Assembly: GCF_021130785.1 (NCBI RefSeq)
Contig: NC_060210.1
Span: 186,194,501-186,258,500 of the forward strand
Reading direction: 5' to 3'
DNA length: 64,000 nt
Source: Homalodisca vitripennis
Lineage: Eukaryota > Arthropoda > Insecta > Hemiptera > Cicadellidae
Part shown: positions 56,301-64,000 of the stretch, piece after piece
Layout of the letters: every line of letters begins with the position of its first letter
Numbering within the stretch: the first letter of the stretch is position 1
Made by a program: the position numbers and the translations under genes
Notes under the pieces: generated by a model
Told to the model about the DNA's origin: nothing
What the model saw: only the letters and a program-made list of their open reading frames with translations
The model's database searches: none

Positions 56301-56960
56301 AAAGCGGATACAGTTTATTTGCTAGTTCAGCTTTGGAGAGAGGGTTGCTTTTTGTTGAAGCTAAAATTAGATCACGTGCGGAGCAAGGCAAGTCTGTTCT
56401 GAGCAGGAATATTTATAAGAATAGGAATATTAGGTTGCGAGTAATAATGTTTTAAAATGGCGCTTATGAAACGATAGAAATTCAACCGGTTACAGCAACA
56501 GAAGAGCTCTGCCATCCTAACCCCAAACTATAAAACCGGTTCTGACTTCTGAATGCTATCCCTGCTCAAGGTTAATTGCGTTTCGCACAGCCTCTTTATC
56601 CTTTTCTAAGGGCAATTTATTCCGTTAATTGCAATTGTGAGAGGAATCCTTATCACCACAATGGGATTATTGATTCTGCTCTCATTTGATTTGGGAAATC
56701 TTCAAGACGTAGGTTCCCAGGTAAAATGTTAGTGATGGTGTATCAGATCTAGACTTTTCTGGCATAATAAACTCTCCTTAAATTTTTTAATGTTTTAGGT
56801 GTTGTACATGGACGGAACATCACCAGACTTGTGGCCTAAATCCATAAACATCCCCGGCTGTGACTCTCCCTGTGACCTTCATCTGTTGTTGAACATCACC
56901 GAGAAATACTACAACATCTCGGACTGGGAGAGAGAATGTCAGATTGTAGAAACAAGTTGA
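43733..56960 (+). CDS. Histidine acid phosphatase paralog B (seven exons)
   Basis: The joined exons 43733-43909, 45302-45406, 45485-45724, 47037-47249, 50232-50358, 55561-55781 and 56799-56960 encode 414 residues with no stop; all junctions are GT-AG and every intron phase equals gene A. A hydrophobic anchor lies at about residues 5-20. The catalytic motif VTRHGSRGP (about residues 60-68) is complete and YYSGHDFTV keeps the HD pair. However, the block normally reading RSTDxDR is LSTPKPR, so the third phosphate-binding Arg is Leu and the Asp after Thr is Pro; reduced or altered activity is likely. NTT, NST, NIT and NIS are possible N-glycosylation sites. The family acts as lysosomal, membrane or secreted phosphatases. 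It follows gene A by about 8 kb in the same direction. Intron 5 (5.2 kb) holds a Tc1-like element. Confidence 0.88.
43910..45301. other. Gene B intron 1, no other feature seen
   Basis: 1.4 kb. A lysine-rich open frame at 45049-45318 overlaps exon 2 in another frame and has no family motif. Confidence 0.55.
45302..45406 (+). CDS. Gene B exon 2: RHGSRGP catalytic motif
   Basis: 105 nt, acceptor TAATGTTTCAG and donor GTACTA. It encodes [14 protein letters not shown] and ends GEAELTQ. The family motif is intact here, unlike gene A. Confidence 0.92.
45485..45724 (+). CDS. Gene B exon 3
   Basis: 240 nt, phase 0, separated from exon 2 by an intron of only 78 bp. It starts [20 protein letters not shown], so the acceptor is the TTTTAG ending at 45484; the nearby AG at 45492 would shift the frame. 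It includes [20 protein letters not shown] and HLLWQPVPI. Confidence 0.9.
46212..46227. repeat. Homopolymer G16
   Basis: Sixteen G residues in a row in gene B intron 3, unusual in this AT-rich region. Confidence 0.95.
46420..46800 (-). repeat. Unclassified dispersed repeat in gene B intron 3 (inverted)
   Basis: Matches about 49305-49730 and 60735-61185 in reverse complement. Shared marks are CCAGAATATCCTGTCATTCC, AGCAGCGCAAAGGTCCTT and the block CCCAGGAGCAGCACATCACG. Confidence 0.8.
47037..47249 (+). CDS. Gene B exon 4
   Basis: 213 nt, phase 0, acceptor ATTTTACAG and donor GTAAGT. It begins [16 protein letters not shown], placing the conserved Cys as in gene A exon 4, and ends [11 protein letters not shown]. 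Confidence 0.88.
47250..50231. other. Gene B intron 4
   Basis: 3 kb of AT-rich sequence with one copy of the unclassified repeat at about 49305-49730. No other exon or element was recognised. Confidence 0.6.
49305..49730 (+). repeat. Unclassified dispersed repeat in gene B intron 4
   Basis: Begins CCTAAAAGGACCTTTGCG and runs through AACAGGATATTCTGGATGGT to about CTCCTGGGTATTAT. The same start and end marks delimit the copy at 60735-61185, so the family unit is about 430-450 bp. Confidence 0.8.
50232..50358 (+). CDS. Gene B exon 5
   Basis: 127 nt, with the same length and phase as gene A exon 5; acceptor TTCCGATTCAG, donor GTAAGT. It begins [10 protein letters not shown]. Confidence 0.88.
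50359..53301. other. Gene B intron 5, left part, no clear feature
   Basis: AT-rich. A segment near 52868 (CTAGCTGTTACCCGCGACTT) looks like a common arthropod repeat end but was not classified. Confidence 0.45.
53302..53387. repeat. (TA)n microsatellite with interruptions
   Basis: 86 bp of almost pure TA with a few TTTA and TTATA interruptions. It served as target for the adjoining Tc1-like insertion. Confidence 0.95.
53388..55322 (+). mobile_element. Tc1-like element in gene B intron 5, 3' end missing
   Basis: Starts CAGGGTGATTCAAAACTAAA right after a TA inside the TA microsatellite. It carries a decayed + strand transposase ending at 55322. No matching right-hand inverted repeat was found before exon 6 of gene B at 55561, so the end is lost or too diverged to see. 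Confidence 0.75.
54235..55322 (+). pseudogene. Tc1-like transposase (DUF4817-type N terminus), broken
   Basis: Starts at the ATG at 54235 with [19 protein letters not shown] and [19 protein letters not shown], the helical N-terminal domain of this arthropod transposase group. After a stop near 54472 the DDE core continues in other frames: [17 protein letters not shown] at about 54712-54762 (first Asp) and [10 protein letters not shown] at about 54991-55020 (second Asp). The C terminus is [20 protein letters not shown] before the stop at 55320-55322. Stops and frame changes make it inactive. Confidence 0.85.
55561..55781 (+). CDS. Gene B exon 6: HD catalytic acid motif
   Basis: 221 nt, phase 1 to 0. 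It encodes [20 protein letters not shown] and ends [20 protein letters not shown]. The acceptor AATGTTAAG is weak, with little pyrimidine tract, and lies about 240 bp after the end of a decayed Tc1-like transposase. Confidence 0.85.
55782..56798. other. Gene B intron 6, no other feature seen
   Basis: 1 kb, no recognised exon or element. Confidence 0.55.
56799..56960 (+). CDS. Gene B exon 7: C terminus
   Basis: 162 nt including the stop, acceptor TTAATGTTTTAG. It encodes [18 protein letters not shown], the paired-Cys motif CDSPC and [19 protein letters not shown]. Confidence 0.92.
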   Translation: MLYMDGTSPDLWPKSINIPGCDSPCDLHLLLNITEKYYNISDWERECQIVETS

Positions 56961-57116
56961 ATTAAACTAGAAATATTTACAGCGTTACATCAGCCAAATT
57001 TTGGATACTCCCTTTTTACCAGAATTTATCACACCTTATTGACTGAAATTAGGTAATTTTATATGTACCGTAGTAAATACTGATAATTTATTGCATCAAT
57101 GTTATAATGATACATA

Positions 57117-57122
57117 AATAAA
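57117..57122 (+). terminator. Poly-A signal AATAAA, gene B
   Basis: AATAAA about 155 nt after the gene B stop codon. Confidence 0.6.
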
Positions 57123-57342
57123 TACGAAGCTGAGCTATGGATAAGCATACCTCTTTAAGTTGACCCTTTGGAATGCTCCTCTCTCCTAAAAAGTCATATC
57201 TGAAATACACTACCTTCACCAGTAATGTTGAATTTTCAGTATTTTTGTAAAATTTTGACTACGCCACCGTCGCGTTGCAAGTAATTCTATATCGTACTAT
57301 TCTCACGGTACTAGTATCTCTTGAAAAAAAGATCGCACTTAA

Positions 57343-58375
57343 CCCTTCCCGGGCCAGGCGGCAATATATTGCCGCCATAGATCGCGTCTGAAAAGTGCCA
57401 GGCGGCAATATATTGCCGTCGGTGGCATACGCGAAAAGCTTTTTCTTAAAAAAATACGACGTCAAATGATTAAAGTTTTATGTTTTTTTATTCCCTGGTA
57501 TATTTTTAGATAATTAATATGAATATCATTTTTATTTTGGAGGTCTATGCATTTTTCTTTCGTAATTGTCACGTGACATTATCAGCTGACTCGATCTATG
57601 CTGGATTCTTCTTCATTATTTTATTTTGTGGTTGCAAATATTAGTAGTGTTAGTAGTTACCTGCTTAGCTATTGTGTGTAGTAGTTACAATGACTGACAA
57701 TTTGCGATCTCACAGGAGTGAAATTGTAAGTAGCATATTTGTAAATAGAAAAAGTGTAAATAAATTTCAAATAAAATTGTGTAATTAATTCTTGGTAAAT
57801 AGTGTTTTTAACTGTATTGAAACTGTTTATGGATCCTACAATCATCTGTTTACCGGTACATCCATAATGTGAATATTTATTTTAAGTTTCTTGCAGTGTA
57901 AGAGTCAGTTGCTTTATCATTTATAAAATGTTGCGAAGTACAATTATGCGTATTTATACAAAATGTGTCATAAAAAATTTATTTATGAGAGAAATAACAC
58001 AAAATTTTGTATGGTTGTTCCTTTCTAAATGTACAGTATAATAACATAGCTTCCGACGGTAAAATTATTTTTCATTTTTTAGTTATTTACCAAAAAAATA
58101 AATTTTTTTTTATGTAATCCATTAAAACATTATTTTTTTCAAATTTTAAATTACTTAAAACTACATCTATATTTTTTTGTTGATAGTATATATCTATACC
58201 AGTAATTTGGTGCAACTTTTAGGTCATTCTCTAATTTTTATGAAAAGTTATAAATTTTAATCTAAGAGACTGCAAAATCGCCAATTTTAGCCTGGCACTT
58301 TTGACTAGTCACAAGGTGATATGATATGTGAAAAAATTTTGCAACATCTCATATTTGGTCCTGGCCCTGAAAGGG
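57343..58375 (+). mobile_element. piggyBac-like deletion derivative with TTAA duplication
   Basis: Flanked by TTAA at 57339-57342 and 58376-58379. The left end CCCTTCCCGGGCCAGGCGGC and the right end in reverse complement, CCCTTTCAGGGCCAGGACCA, form imperfect inverted repeats. A GGCGGCAATATATTGCCGCC palindrome and its variant follow the left end. Position 57690 begins an ATG reading MTDNLRSHRSEI, then a GTAAGTAG donor-like site, probably the start of the former transposase. Most of the coding region is deleted. The right 540 bp recur inverted at 40488-41040. Confidence 0.85.
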
Positions 58376-58379
58376 TTAA

Positions 58380-59830
58380 TAAGTTACTTTCAGAATAATA
58401 ATTTAAGATAACGGTGTATAAAATCCGAAGACAGTTTATATCTGCCACATCGTGTCGTGAAGGGAAGGTCTTTAAACATTGCGTTTAAGGAAGCGGTATA
58501 AACATGGAAAAGAATAGTAATAAGGACCGAACGCTGATGGATAGTGAAGCAATGTAAAACTACCCTATCTCATTCCGGTTTATAGGGCTTACTCCAAATC
58601 CATTTAAGGAACAGTTTTAAAAAATATCACTACAAGTAAAGCACTGTAGATGCTGAGAGACAAAGGAAACTCAACTCTGAAGTAGATTAGGCTACAATTA
58701 ACAGGCCAGCATTATAATCTGATTGCAGTAATTATGATTCTGTTGGTTCAAAAGAGGGAGATGATCTAGAAAAGAATAGATTAGCTTATGCCATCTACTC
58801 AAAAGTACAAATATATTCCTTTTGACTGCATTCTCCACTGAATTAAAATGTTTGTGAGATAATGGCTCAAAAGTGACACTACAAAAGCTATGGTGTGAAA
58901 CTCGGATTCATGTTATGGTATCTCACCTCTTGACGATTGGGGACATTCATGATTTATTTAATTCTTTTTTATTTTGTTTGGCACTCGAAATTGTATTTAA
59001 TACAAAATTTGTCGCGTTAATGTGAAGAAAAACAACATTTAACGTTCTAAGGTTTTCGTCTGTGATGATTTATACAACTTTCATTCTTATCGAACTACTT
59101 TTCCTCAGACCCCTGGGTAGACAGCATTTGGAAAATTACTGCAAGCAAACCTGTAGGCTGTAACATGGTAAGAGGAGAATAAATTACGGATGTCAAAGAA
59201 TTTAATCATCTTTAGTACATTATCCCAACAAGTATTACATGTGTCGTATTTGAGCATACTCTCAAACTACGATAATTCTAATTTAAATAGATAAGAAACT
59301 ATTGATAAGAGTCACCCACTCGTAGGAGAGTAAATATAGACATGAAATATTCATACTAGAGTAACAGGTAGATTATCTGTAGAGAAAATTGTAATAATAC
59401 TTGAATAAGTTACAAACGGAAAACATACTCTGAATTAACTGGTATCACTAACGCCCAACTAAAAGTTTGATAAGGTAAGTTATAGCAATATGAATCAATA
59501 GATAAACTAATTCCTATTTATAGAAATCCTGTTGTTCTTAAAATAGATGTACTATGTTATCTATTTTACCCTTTTTACGCATAAAGTATTTAATGTTTTT
59601 TTATTGTTACTAAATACGTAACTTTTTTGATGTAAGAGTTTTGAACAGAAATTATAGAAGAAACAAAACTCCTCACTTAACCACCTAGTTTCAGAGCATG
59701 ACGTAATGCTTTAAATTAAGTCCTAGCGCAAAAATTTTGGATTGAGTAATATAAAATTACAGCTTAAAGACGAGTGTAAGGAATTAAGAACTAAAATTAC
59801 AGCTGTAAGCTCTTTATTGAGTAACTAAAT
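58380..59830. other. AT-rich spacer, no gene seen
   Basis: No feature recognised in about 1.4 kb. Confidence 0.5.
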
Positions 59831-60010
59831 TGTTAAAGGATTTTTAAGCGGTAGGCAACATCGTGGTGGTCTCCCCCAGGGTTTGGTATTTGCTTCGACA
59901 CTTTTTAATGTTTATATTGCTGAGAAACACAGTGTAGAGAGGGTTTCTATACCGATGATTGATATTCTGTGTCAACAAAGAAATAAAACCACTTTTATTC
60001 CACTGTGAAA
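59830..60010 (+). pseudogene. LINE RT fragment, copy 1
   Basis: Translates as GRQHRGGLPQGLVFASTLFN followed by VYIAE, the motif B region of a non-LTR reverse transcriptase (usually GLPQGSVLxPxLFNxYxxD). What follows (ACCGATGATTGATATTCTGT) has no RT motif C. A second copy of the same decayed shape is at 62085-62260. Confidence 0.7.
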
Positions 60011-60734
60011 TCCCTAGTTGTAATTTTCTCCCTTGAAGCATTTGCTTTTGATCCTAGAGGAAAAGGTATTCGAGCTGTTTAAAGTAGATAACATGTTTTT
60101 CTTAGAATAACAAAATGAATTTGAATGTCAACTAATTTAGCCGTGGGATGTTATATTAATGCAGTCGAAGTTTATTACATATTTATACAAAACTAAAACA
60201 CTAAATCTGCTACTCGTGTTTTTAATTTCATTGAACCTTAAAATATCGTAACTACTAGACGTTTTTTAAAATAATTATACTGAAAAAGCAAAATATCAGA
60301 TAGTAATACAAAATTTAACATGGACTGAATTAATTGTTTAATTGTTTTAGTACAATTTGTATTAATATTGTAAAAAGATTTGAAGTAGTAATTCGAATAC
60401 TAGTGTTTTGGCAAGAAACAATCGTCTATAATCATGAGAAGTTTAAACAACATATCTCAGGCTTGAGTGCGATAAACAACAGTTTATTTGTCTCTATAAT
60501 AATTTGTATTGATTTAACTCTATGGTACTATAGTGTATATTTTACGTATAACAGAAACAGTTGTGCCACTGTAATTATTTGCATGGATGGCATGCCAAAG
60601 AAATAAAAAAACGCGAGGAAAACATTTCAGATTTAGAGAAGTACATCTCTCAGAGAGTATGGATAAATGGAATTCAAGTTTTTTGTGAAACACTTTATTT
60701 TTGTTCTCTTAGGAAATGGAAGCTGAGAAATTGT
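60011..60734. other. AT-rich spacer, no gene seen
   Basis: No feature recognised. Confidence 0.45.
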
Positions 60735-61185
60735 AATTAGTTCTAAAAGGACCTTTGCGCTGCTTCCGGAGTGATAGGATATTCTGGATGGATAAGATTG
60801 GGGATCTATGAGAAAGGATTTTGGGCACTAATCTCAATCATGTGTCCTTGGAAGAAGGAGAAGCCAGATTTGAACCAGTTTCTCCAGTCAAAGCAGACAG
60901 GGGGTGGCACACCCTTATACCTAGGCTAGCAACAGCCTTTAAAACTAAGGGAGCCCCACCAACTTCAACTGTCATCTCCTGCAGTAGATTTGACCTATCG
61001 ATTTACCCTTGCACCCCAGAATCTCGATATTTGCAGTTGGTGATGAGCCGCTCCTGGGAATCCACATCTTGGCTAAGTTTCACATTGACTTTTGCTGTAT
61101 CTAGTGTAGGTTTATATAGAAGGTATAAACCAGCCATAGAAGGAGTGAACCCTCCTGGGTATTGTGAAACACTTAATCATCATGC
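60735..61185 (+). repeat. Unclassified dispersed repeat, longest copy
   Basis: Begins near TTCTAAAAGGACCTTTGCGC, contains GATAGGATATTCTGGATGGA and GGGGTGGCACACCCTTATAC, and ends near CCTCCTGGGTATTGTGAAAC. An open frame (60821-61192) crosses it but has no recognisable domain. The unit may be the 3' end of a retroelement or a SINE. Confidence 0.8.
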
Positions 61186-61610
61186 TCAGTAATACTTTAA
61201 CAATTAAAACTTTCAATTACACTGTGTAAGATAAGAGCCCCCAATTATTATCGGCTGTAACAATAAACGCTATCATACACTAATAAAGCAAACTCGTTCT
61301 TCATCCGAAATGATTGTGTGACTTTTATTAGTTGGATCTTAGTTTAATTAAAGTCAGTTGTGCACGTGCACTCTTACTGCAAAATACCCAAGATTGAAAT
61401 TAACTATTCGTCTTACTTCAACCTAAAATGATTAAATGAATTACCAGCTCTTAGAGTAGATATTAAAGTTCTGGATCATATCGAGTGCTACAGATTAAGA
61501 TAATACAATTTGTAATTAATATGTGAATCAAAACGGTTTAAGAACCACAATTTTAACGGTGTTGTGTGGGTGGCCTGCTTTGATAACTACTCGAAAAATT
61601 CAAAAGAGCC
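61186..61610. other. Upstream region of gene C
   Basis: Presumed promoter and leader of gene C. No certain motif was seen. Confidence 0.4.
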
Positions 61611-61772
61611 ATGATATCGTGTAGGGCAGGTTTAGTAGTGTTGGCAGTAGTGGTTGTTGCAGCGGTTGTGGCTGTTTATTTCATTTCGAAAAGCTTCTCA
61701 TCAGCTGATCAGTCCAGTGGTGCCAACTCTCCAGGACCGAGAGCGACATCGACATTACAGTTCCTAATTGTT
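61611..61772 (+). CDS. Histidine acid phosphatase paralog C, exon 1 (gene continues beyond window)
   Basis: 54 codons from the ATG at 61611. A strongly hydrophobic anchor LVVLAVVVVAAVVAVYFI lies at about residues 8-25, and the exon ends GPRATSTLQFLIV in phase 0 before GTAAGT. The last 13 residues match gene B exon 1 ([13 protein letters not shown]) at ten of thirteen positions and sit at the same splice position. No exon 2 with an RHGxRxP-type motif was found between here and the end of the window, so the first intron exceeds 2.2 kb, similar to the large intron 1 of gene A. Whether the catalytic residues are kept cannot be seen. Confidence 0.8.
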
Positions 61773-62084
61773 GTAAGTAAAAATATAAACCTTAATCGAG
61801 GCATTTTTATTAAACCTATTATAAGGCTGTTTATTTTGATTTATTTGTATTTTCTAATGGGTTTTAACTATTACAAACTGGAATTTTTATATAAAATCAA
61901 TTAATTCCATTGACCTAAACTTTGAGTCCAAAAGGACTCCATATCTCAGTTTTATCTAGCTCACATTCATTTATGCAGTTTTAAATGAATTTTTAATTGC
62001 TAAATCCGATTACACATAGGAATGTATATAAAAAGTACAGTTTTGGGGAATTACTTTTTTGCTTTATCAAGTATTTTTTGAGTT

Positions 62085-62260
62085 TTCTAGATGGTAGACA
62101 ACTTCGTGATGGTCTCCTCCAAGGTTTGGTATTTGCTTCTACTCTATTTAATGTTTACATTGCTGAGACACACAGTCTAGAGAGGTTTTCTATACAAACG
62201 ATTGATATTCTGTCTCAACAAAAAATGAAATCACTCTTTCATTCCACTTTGCAGTTTGTT
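62085..62260 (+). pseudogene. LINE RT fragment, copy 2
   Basis: Reads GRQLRDGLLQGLVFASTLFN then VYIAETHSLERF, similar to 59830-60010 with the same continuation (TTGATATTCTGTCTCAACAA). It lies in the first intron of gene C. Confidence 0.7.
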
Positions 62261-62990
62261 GAGGAAAAAGATAGATATTTTAAGCCATTTGGTTTTTTTA
62301 TAGCTGAAATTATTCTCATAAGCATTTAAATTGTGTTTAAAATTAAAAAAACAATGCCAGTAGCCCCCACATACAGTTGAATATCAGGCCACCAGTAATT
62401 TATCTTCTTGATTACTCGGAAACAATATCATCTGTTCCTCAAGTATTCATAAATTACTTGCACTACAATTCGTAGCATTTTAATAAAAAAAATAATATGC
62501 CTAATAAAAAAGTCAGTATGGCTAGATTTTACACGAGTTTGAAGCAATATTTATACATCACTTGTACGTAAACGTTCATACAATAATTTCTATTATGAAT
62601 TGCATTGAAAAAAGTATTGACATTTATTTCAGGCAAAATGTTTTTGAATAATGAACTATAAAAATACTATTAAATAGTATAAAATTTACGAATATAATAG
62701 TAGTTTTATTGATACTAGTGGTTTTAAAAAATTAATAGAATATACATTATGTGAACATAACCCAGCTATTATGACATTTTAAGTAAAACTTGTTATTTTA
62801 TGATTTATAATATATTTTGATACAAAATAATACCGATCAAATTTGTAGTTACTAACGTTCTGTGTTACTAGTCTAGTACGTAAATAAATATTCATTAACG
62901 TAGATGACAAAAGACAAATGAAGATAAAATATTTAGCACATAATTAGTAAGATATTGTAAATGTATTATAATATCGTGTAGTTGCCCTGT
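62261..62990. other. Gene C intron 1, no feature seen
   Basis: AT-rich; nothing recognised. Confidence 0.45.
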
Positions 62991-62997
62991 TGAGAGC

Positions 62998-63187
62998 ATT
63001 GCTGCAGTATGTGTAGTATCCCTCTTAAACAATTACTGCAAGCAAATTTCTTTTTTGGCACACAGTGTTCCACAAGAACATTACTGCAAGCGTATTGGTT
63101 TCTGGTACATTGTTTCTCTTTTGCAAACATTACTGCAGGCGGGTTTCTTTGTTGTAAAAAAGTGTCCCTCTTGAGACCATTACTGCT
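62998..63187. repeat. Minisatellite, about 4 units of 48-50 bp
   Basis: ATTACTGCAAGC-like blocks begin at 63032, 63080, 63129 and 63179, preceded by a shorter unit at 62998 (ATTGCTGCA). Each is followed by TTTCTT/GTTTC and a CCCTCTTGAG-like block. Confidence 0.85.
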
Positions 63188-64000
63188 AAAGGAATTTAAG
63201 AGCTCTATAATGAGCTAAATGCCAAATTTTTGAACCGTCTGGTCAAGAATAAATGTTAAGTGGTAGTTTAATAACAAAGAATTTTTATACAATTCTACAG
63301 TCGTAACATTTCCATACTCAAAAACAAAATACTTGTAACTATCTTGTAAAAATTGGTCTTAATTGCATCGCGAATTTCCGATTTATGAATGATGAAAGTT
63401 CCAGTTTGGTTTGAAAAGCGTCAAAACCGGTACATATTATTTTGTTATCGAAATTAAAACTGGCAGTTATTGTTTGTAAAGTTTTGTGTTTGTTTATATG
63501 TCTGAACGCAGAATTTAACAAGCAAATTTAAATTTAACTCCCGTTATTGCAGCTCTACTGGTTAGTTTTGTAGTTGACTGTGATTAGTGGTAACTCGGGT
63601 ATCTAATATGTTTGATTCGAGCGTAGTTACGTTAGAACCCACCAAACACAGTAATCATTACGTTACTATCGTGTGAAAAACGATATAAATTGAATTTAAA
63701 TCGAATATTCGTTTCATTTATTCCAATTTAGTCACTAATATGGCGCCGTAACACTTTAGGGTGTAAAGAAGTATCCTTTGGCTGTTTTAATCAAAAATAG
63801 TTATAACGCTTTGAACTGATTAATAACCCAATGTTCAATATTAGCGTTTAAATAATAATAGTACACACACCAGTCACTATGAAACGATGTTGTATGTGTT
63901 GCCATAGTTAGGTTACATGTGTTACTTTCACAAGTTAAACTCTCTTATAAATGTACTGATTTTGTTCACAAATGTATTTGTTCTGTTATTTTCTCGTACC
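63188..64000. other. Gene C intron 1, right part, no feature seen
   Basis: AT-rich; no exon or element recognised. Confidence 0.45.

Noticed and set aside
60821..61192. 123-codon frame in the unclassified dispersed repeat
   Set aside because: The frame is not kept in the copies at 49305 or 46420, so it is unlikely to be a conserved protein.

Overview
The window looks like nuclear DNA from an insect or other arthropod. It is AT-rich, the host genes are split by introns of up to about 5 kb, and most of the rest is transposon debris typical of arthropods: RTE-type and Jockey/CR1-type LINEs, mariner and Tc1-like elements, hAT, PIF/Harbinger, piggyBac-like, Transib-like and Merlin-like elements. 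No bacterial-style genes, rRNA, tRNA or CRISPR array were seen. The exact order of insect cannot be read from the sequence.

1-25 kb: no host gene was recognised. In order: a broken RTE-type LINE with a (TAAG)n tail (1-2607); a decayed mariner (3530-4418); a hAT MITE with an exact 8-bp target duplication (7762-8306); a nest of related Merlin-like MITEs with 8-9-bp target duplications (8.9-13.7 kb); a 4.5-kb hAT element with a frameshifted transposase (14599-19084); a PIF/Harbinger element carrying both its Myb/MADF-like ORF and its DDE transposase (19973-22849); and a 5'-truncated LINE with a poly-A tail (about 23140-24362).

25-64 kb: a tandem cluster of histidine acid phosphatase genes (branch 2 histidine phosphatases; the prostatic/lysosomal and insect venom acid phosphatase type), all on the + strand. 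Gene A (25169-35470) and gene B (43733-56960) can each be assembled from seven exons with identical intron phases and no break, giving 419 and 414 residues with an N-terminal membrane anchor. Gene C enters at 61611 (exon 1 only) and runs off the window. Two further copies of the last exon (36587-36769 and 38820-38984) lie downstream of gene A with no other exons, suggesting alternative 3' terminal exons or relics of duplicated genes.

The main biological point is loss of catalytic residues in reading frames that stay open. Gene A has replaced all three phosphate-binding arginines of the family but keeps the nucleophilic His and the HD pair. Gene B keeps RHGxRxP but lacks the third arginine. 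Gene A may therefore be a pseudoenzyme, and the cluster may be changing function. Transposons fill the introns and spacers: two Tc1-like elements 7 bp apart in gene A intron 1, a Penelope-like fold-back with a hammerhead-ribozyme-like core in gene A intron 4, a Transib (RAG1-related) fossil between genes A and B, a third Tc1-like element abutting exon 6 of gene B, and inverted copies of a piggyBac-like element on either side of gene B.
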